Shown here: positions 58,743 to 64,000 of the stretch, one piece after another | How positions within the stretch are numbered: position 1 is the first letter of the stretch | Layout: the number at the start of each line of letters is the position of its first letter | DNA from: Megascapheus bottae | Taxonomy: Eukaryota > Chordata > Mammalia > Rodentia > Geomyidae | Direction: 5' to 3' | Assembly: GCA_024803745.1 (NCBI GenBank) | Contig: JANJXV010000037.1 | Span: 5,407,001-5,471,000, forward strand | DNA: 64,000 bases | Notes under the pieces: generated by a model | What the model was told of the DNA's origin: nothing | The model's input: the letters and a program-made list of their open reading frames with translations, nothing else | The model's database searches: none | Position numbers and translations under genes: made by a program

Positions 58743-58790
58743 CTCTTGTGAACTTTCTTGCCTGAGATGGCCTCAAACTGTGTGATCCTC
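58743..58790 (-). mobile_element. Old composite SINE, part 2
   Basis: After the target duplication, CTGAGATGGCCTCAAACTG and TGATCCTC continue the reversed B1-like sequence broken by the LINE-1. It is broken again by the LTR. Confidence 0.65.
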
Positions 58791-59279
58791 TGTTGCTTCT
58801 CTGGGGCAACATGGGGACGGAGAGGGACACACAGGGCCAGCCTGTAGTCCCCTGGAGCCGAGCAAGATGGTAAGTATGGATGACCCAGCCCTCCCCCAAT
58901 GACCGGGGAAGGAAAAACCACACTGAATCAGGAGCTGTGTCAGCTATGAAAGCGCATCAAATCTCTCTTTGTTGTGTCAGGCAGTTAGTTATATACTGTT
59001 GGGGTAAGAGAAGGTGGGAACTGGGAAGCTAGCCAATAGGAAGAGGGCCACCGTGCTACCACTAAGGGTCTGGGTGGGGCTTTTAGGTACTTTGCGGGAC
59101 AAGTGCAGGAAAGAGAGACCTGCACTGCTGTGAGACCCGCGAAGCTGCAGGGGGCTCAGTCGAGTCACCTACACAGAGATGCCTCAAGAGAGGTATGCAA
59201 GGAACGAATGCTTGGCCAAAGCCCTTCAATGGCCGCTGAGCCAGAGTCAGGCCTCAGAGATGGAGGTCAGGCCCCAACA
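58791..59279 (-). mobile_element. Solo ERV2/ERVK-type LTR, 489 bp
   Basis: On the minus strand it starts TGTTGGGGCCTGACC and ends GAGAAGCAACA. The 6 bases ATCCTC occur at 58785-58790 and again at 59280-59285, the 6-bp duplication typical of ERV2 (IAP/ERVK-like) elements. It is markedly GC-richer than its surroundings. On the minus strand it has a CCTATTGGCTAGC block (CCAAT-type, reversed) near 59032 and AGTATATAACTAAC (TATA) near 58995. I see no AATAAA between the TATA box and the end. No internal coding remains. The subfamily was not identified. Confidence 0.9.
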
Positions 59280-59310
59280 ATCCTCCTGATTTTAGACACC
59301 AGCATCCACC
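59280..59310 (-). mobile_element. Old composite SINE, part 3
   Basis: ATCCTCCTGATTTTAGACACC continues the reversed B1-like sequence after the LTR. Short and decayed. Confidence 0.5.
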
Positions 59311-59473
59311 TGTATCCTTTATTTTAGTGAAATGTATAAGAGCACATACCCCAACTATTGCCTCATTTGGCATGTAAATCTGTTTTAAAATATTCATTTT
59401 ATATACATCTATTATCACATCTAATTCCTTACCATTTCCAAAAAAAACCCATATTCACATTTCCTCTAGTGGT

Positions 59474-59737
59474 TTTTTTTATTTTTTTATTGTGATTAAT
59501 AGAAAGGTTACATTATATTCACCAGATAGAAGGTGCATAACTTCACAAACATTGATACCCTTTCTCATGACTTGGTCCCCATTTCCGCCCCCCCACCCTA
59601 ACCTCGCTTATCTTGATTTCCCCCCTTACCTATCCAATTTCAAATAACCAATTAAGCACATATAAAATATATCAGATAACAAGGTGAAAAATTGTAACAA
59701 TATGAGATAACCAAGGGATGGCAAAAGAGATGAGCAA
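59474..59737 (-). mobile_element. LINE-1, 3' UTR only, 13-bp target duplication
   Basis: Severely 5'-truncated minus-strand insertion with a T-rich tail, then TTGTGATTAATAGAAAGGTT, GATAGAAGGTGCATAACTTC and CTATCCAATTTCAAATAACC. Perfect TTCCTCTAGTGGT copies lie at 59461-59473 and 59738-59750. 264 bp, very similar to the UTRs at 19018 and 49300. Confidence 0.95.
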
Positions 59738-59750
59738 TTCCTCTAGTGGT

Positions 59751-61039
59751 CTAAACATATATTTTTTATAATTGATGTTTCCAAATAAGGTTTCAAACAT
59801 AATCCAAACAATACCTTTGTTTGCCATGCATATTCAATTGTTCATTCATTCATTCATTCATTTGTGTATTTCCCTTTGAGCCATTGACTTTTTAGAAACA
59901 TGGGGCCTTTTATAATGCTCCATATTTGGCATGTTGCTGATTGCTACTTTGTGGCATTACTTAACACATTCTACTCTTTTCCGTATTTCCTGGAACATAG
60001 TAATTGAGAACTTGAGGTTAGATATTGTATTCTGCCCACCCATGATGAGACTCAGTTTTCTAATCACTACACCATATTCCTTTGGGTGAATTCTCTACAA
60101 CTGATATAGTTGTTCCTCTGTGCACAACATCACAACTAACTGGTATGAAAGAATATCATTGTGCACAATGATGTGGAATCTAATGCACAATGGATGTGAA
60201 AATTCATTGTCAACCAGTACATTTCAGATATTTTCTATAAGATTCATAAATCCAAAGCCTCTTATCTACCTGTTACTAAGTTTCTTATCATTTTTAAAAT
60301 TATGGATGGTTAGAGGACATGAGTAGAATGCAGGCTGTAGAATATTATAGATAAGAATCTAATTCCAATAATTGCAAATAGAACTAGTACAAGGAGATTG
60401 AAAAGTTTAGGGGAGAATGTAAATCATTGTGCTTCAAACACACAGTGCAGCTAAGGCCCTGAGGACACATAAAGGATATTACTTTAGTTTACTTTTTCTA
60501 ATTATAATCTTTGCATACTAGTTAAGTAGATGGAAATACCAAAAAATAGGAAGGAAATAGCCCAATCCTAGTTTTATTACTCAAAGGCAGCTGATTTTAT
60601 TAACATTTTGGCTTATTTCCTTGTAGTGCTTTAGATGTAATAATAACATTTTTCATAGTTCTGATCACACCTTACAAATGATATTACAAAATGTGTTTTT
60701 ACTTAAAGTATGTTTTCTCCCAAGTAATGAAAAACTTGCTGCTGATACAATATTTAACAAATGCATAAAGTACCAGTAAGTGGGTTTATCATAATTAACT
60801 CTTTTATGAGGTGCTTATTTGCTATTTACTAGAGAATCCTGCATTATAAACATCTTTATGAATGCAATTATGATTTAATAAGTATTTGTTAATGGTTTAA
60901 TTAGTACAATGTGTTGGCACAATGTAATTTCCCCATGCTTTTGAGTATTTTCTTTAAATACCAAGAAAGGAGAAGAAGAAAAAGGAGAGAAAAGCAAAGT
61001 TGGGATGGCTGAGGAAGAAAGTATGCTAATCTTAGTCTA
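59751..61039. other. Unassigned AT-rich sequence
   Basis: A short (CATT)n run lies at 59840-59862. Otherwise no recognised repeat or gene. 60780-60960 is compact AT-rich sequence with many TTAAT motifs. Confidence 0.4.
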
Positions 61040-61300
61040 GGGACCTCAAATTTCAGTGTGGGTAAGAATCACCTGGTGAGATTATCACATACAGATTCTT
61101 GGGCTCCACTTGGATGGTGACAAAACCCTAATTTAGTATTTAAAAGAAAAATTTGATGTTTCTGATATAAAAGCTTTATGTCCCCCCACCTCCATTCCCA
61201 CCATTTTTTCAGGTACTTAGGAGCTTGCGATGCTCATCTATCTGCACAATTAGTACTGATGCTGAACACTTAAGAACCAAACCACTTTGGTGCTTTTCAT
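61040..61300 (+). mobile_element. MER5-type DNA transposon remnant
   Basis: TCTAGGGACCTCAAATTTCA, GGTAAGAATCACCTGGTGAG, ACAGATTCTTGGGCTCCACT match the MER5A/B (hAT-Charlie MITE) left half. TACTGATGCTGAACACTTAA and AACCACTTTGG match its right end. The middle is expanded or interrupted. Confidence 0.65.
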
Positions 61301-61320
61301 CCTTTGCAATCCATCAGTTT

Positions 61321-61340
61321 CACACACACACACACACACA

Positions 61341-61379
<39 letters not shown>
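61321..61379 (+). repeat. (CA)n microsatellite
   Basis: About 29 CA units with one GA interruption. Confidence 0.97.
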
Positions 61380-61382
<3 letters not shown>

Positions 61383-61384
61383 AG

Positions 61385-61562
61385 TAGCCAAGTGTTGGAC
61401 TACTCAGGAAGCTGAGATGCAGAGGAAAGTGGTTAAAAACAAGGGCACAAAACAAGGACACAAAAGTCCTTGAGAATAGCCAGTGAAAAGCTGACTGAAG
61501 CTATGCTTCAAATGGTTTAGTGCCCATCTAGTAAGCACTGGAGTTCCAACCTCATCACTGCC
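61385..61562 (+). mobile_element. Old composite SINE (B1-like + ID-like)
   Basis: TTGGACTACTCAGGAAGCTG and AGATGCAGAGGAAAG (B1-like) then CTTCAAATGGTTTAGTGCCC, ATCTAGTAAGCACTGGAGTT (ID-like), in the order of a dimeric B1/ID SINE on the plus strand. Decayed. Confidence 0.5.
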
Positions 61563-62635
61563 AACTAGCTCCCCTCCCCATAACTCCAACCTCAAACTTA
61601 CTGCTGTCCTCCTGGCAGCTGCCCTGCTTTACTTATAGCTTATGTGAGGGAGAGCCCTCACCCAACTGTCTCAGATTTTCTTCTCTCCTTTCCTATATAC
61701 CCCTCAAAGACCAGCATACGGTAGTTGGTAACCTGCAGGGAAGGTTGCAGTTTGGCTCTCTGGAGACTTCTTCCGTGATTGGTCAAGATGATTTGTGATG
61801 ATGCTGTTACATCCACTGACTTATCCAGTGAGGCTTTCTGCTGATGGAGTATATGCTTTTGAGCAGGAAATGGCCTTTATAAATCTTCTCTTTAACAAGG
61901 GCTCCAAAAATTCCCTTCCTTCATTGAAGCTCATAACTGTGTCTTCCAGTCAGTAAACTGTGTTTTCCTATCGGGAAAGATTGGCTGTTGGAGCACTTCT
62001 CTGTGTTTGGAGACCACTAGTACAGAATGAGCCATCCATCCAGGCAAAGACACTTCTACATACAAACAGGCAATGCTGAATTATAAGCAAGGAAAAATAA
62101 AATTAGGAATAAGGCAACCCCCTCTATTTCTAGAAAAAACAAGGCTCATGAAGAATGGCAGGCTGGGCACCCATACCTAGGTAATCTCCTGTATCATCAA
62201 TGCCTAAGTAGTTCTGTGCAGGGTCGTGTAGAAACTCCAGGGATGGTGAGAGTGTTCTCTCATCGACGTGACCAACACCAGGGCCAGTTTTATATTATAA
62301 GTAGCTATCAAGTGTTTAGAAGATGGGTAGTGAGACTTGGAAATTCTACTTTTAGTGCCATTACATTTCAATAGCTATGTAGAGTATGGAGCAGTATACA
62401 TCTTTTAAATGATTCAGTGGCCACTCATCAGTTTAAACTAACTAGAGAAAAAAAGTCAATCAGTTTGCTAATAAAGCAAATCATGACACTAACAACTCTA
62501 AAAGCCTGAACAACACTAACCCCAAAACTCACAACCCTGAAAGTACTAACAGCCCTAAGTGCCTTAATCCTAATAACACCTGATGCTAATTAACAAAACA
62601 CTAGACATAGAAGCTGTAGAGTTCATTTTCCACAT
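61563..62635. other. Unassigned sequence
   Basis: About 1.1 kb with no recognised repeat or gene. 62490-62580 has a loose run of AACACTAACC-, AACCCTGAAAG- and CTAACAGCCC-like units, perhaps a decayed simple repeat. Confidence 0.4.
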
Positions 62636-62639
62636 GGTG

Positions 62640-63084
62640 TCTAGTAAGTACTACTGCTGCATTTGTTTGTCCTTTGTCCCTCCATTTCTCACCCTTCCAA
62701 AGACATCCAAATACACAAATATGAAAAAAGAAAAGAAAACAAAAACAACAAAGAAAAGAATGTTTTCATTTCCAGTGTTTCATTTCAATAAATATAATTG
62801 TATATGATCTGTTTCACATAGGTACCGAATCTTTGTGTTCCTCTCCTTTGGTTTCAAGTTGTGTCGATGCCTAGAGACATGTATAATTTATCATGTCCCA
62901 GTGTATTTTGTCTTTTATCCATCTAGTGTGTTTACCTGTAGATTTATAGGCATATTCTAGCTACTTTCTCCCACGTTTTTCCTCTGGCTGAGTGGGGAGC
63001 ATAAACACCTTTATCTCATAGCTGAGGATGTTGTACAGGCAACATTGTTTCAGTTTTCCCCCCAATTCCTATGCTGTTGGCTAT
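62640..63084 (-). mobile_element. Possible old LINE-1 3' region, minus
   Basis: TGTTTACCTGTAGATTTATA and GGCATATTC resemble 34660-34690 of another old L1. The identification is weak. Confidence 0.3.
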
Positions 63085-63835
63085 AGATCTTTCATATATA
63101 ACCTTTATTATGCTCATTCCTTCTATTCCTAGATTCTTCAAAGCTTTCATAAAAGAGGATATTGCATTTTGTCCAAGTATTTTCTGTGTCGATTGAGATG
63201 GTCAGGTGGTTTTCCTTGCTGGTCTTAGTTGTGTGATATATTTTGTTGACTGATTTACGTATGTTGAATGAACCCCTTTGTATCTCTGGAATGAAACACC
63301 CTTTGATCATGGTGTCCCATCGTTTTAATGTGCTGTTGAATTTGGTTTGCAAGACTTTTTAGAATTTTTTGCATTGGATGTTCACTCAAGAGATGGGTCT
63401 ATAATTTTCTCTTTGTTGTGTCCTTGCCTGGTTTTGGAATGAGTGTAATTTTCACTGCATAGAATGAGTTTGGTAGCATTCTTTCCTTTTCTATTTTATG
63501 AGAGAGTTTAAGGGTTCTTGGTGTTAGTTTTTTTTTTTTTTAAGTCCTGATAAAATCCAACAATGAATTCCTCTGGTGGTGGGCTTTTCTTTTTTGGGAA
63601 CTCTTTATTAAAGCCTCAAGTTTATTGCTTGTTACACATCCTCTTGTTTATATCCTCCTGGTTCAATTTTGGCAGGTTGCGTATATCTAGAAATCTATGC
63701 ATTTAGGTTTTTCAGTTTACATGTGCATATATTTTCAAAGCATTCCCACATGAAACACTGACATTTATTGTGACATCCTCCCTTTCACATTTCATTTCGT
63801 TAATCTGAATTTCTTCCCACCTTTCTGCATGCTTA
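63085..63835 (-). mobile_element. Old LINE-1 ORF2 fragment (reverse transcriptase region)
   Basis: Minus-strand translation of 63092-63352 contains HLTISIDTENTWTKCNI, a decayed form of the '[12 protein letters not shown]' block seen intact at 58531-58580. Further right (lower in the element) GGGTCTATAATTTTCTCTTT, TGGTTTTGGAATGAGTG and TCCTCTGGTGGTGGGCTTTT are the reversed upstream RT region. Far more diverged than the copy at 57669, so older. Confidence 0.75.
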
Positions 63836-64000
63836 GGAGGATGCTTCAGGTCTGAGTAGGAGGGCTCTGACCCTGTTACCTGTCAGCCCCCTGCAGCTCA
63901 GTCAGGAGTCCTGCACTACACCACAGGCCTCCTCTCATTCAGCTATGGGCTTCTCCCCTGGTAGGGGGTTGGGGGTGGAGCAGTGGACAGCTGCCAAGCC
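63836..64000. other. Unassigned GC-richer sequence at window end
   Basis: CCTGTCAGCCCCCTGCAGC and GGTAGGGGGTTGGGGGTGG lift the GC content above that of the neighbours. Not identified; may be the edge of another LTR. Confidence 0.35.

Noticed and set aside
57588..58765. LINE-1 ORF2 frames as an active reverse transcriptase
   Set aside because: The segment lacks the endonuclease domain and the catalytic FADD box, has a frameshift and is inverted relative to its own 3' end.

Overview
The window is nuclear DNA of a mammal, most likely a rodent of the superfamily Geomyoidea (pocket mice, kangaroo rats, pocket gophers). The main evidence is a dense population of SINEs with an ID-like, tRNA-Ala-derived left half joined to a non-tRNA right half. 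This matches the IDL-Geo family described from that group. Sister SINEs carry a 7SL/B1-like head on the same right half. Rodent B1, MIR, MER5, MaLR and ERV LTRs and several ages of LINE-1 are also present. The species is inferred from repeats, not from any gene.

No intact protein-coding gene was found. The only host-gene sequence recognised is a 5'-truncated, frameshifted processed pseudogene of UGDH (UDP-glucose 6-dehydrogenase) on the minus strand at about 37310-38177. About 220 bp away on the plus strand, 38399-38523 is a 40-codon open stretch behind a strong splice-acceptor-like sequence. It is offered only as a candidate exon. The window therefore looks like intergenic or intronic DNA; the sequence does not say which.

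Layout. 0-6 kb: LTR-like segments, SINEs and a solo LTR (5063-5381) inserted into an older composite SINE. 6-19 kb: mostly unassigned sequence with MIR, SINEs and (CA)n tracts. 19-26.5 kb: LINE-1 fragments of several ages in both orientations. 26.5-31 kb: sparse repeats ending in a 650-bp polypyrimidine tract. 31-36 kb: MaLR LTRs and an old LINE-1. 36-38.5 kb: SINEs and the UGDH pseudogene. 38.5-49 kb: sparse SINEs, MIR and LINE-1 3' ends. 49-60 kb: the youngest-looking insertions, comprising two LINE-1 copies with an internal inversion (twin priming), a LINE-1 3'-UTR-only insertion and an ERV2-type solo LTR, each with readable target-site duplications. 60-64 kb: unassigned DNA, MER5, (CA)n and an old LINE-1 ORF2 fragment on the minus strand.

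There is no gene pathway to describe. The interesting content is insertion history: nested elements, inverted LINE-1 copies, a modular SINE family, microsatellites at SINE tails, and a few low-repeat blocks with nuclear-receptor-like motifs. I found no sign of a novel multi-gene system. Family assignments rest on recognition by eye; no database search was run.
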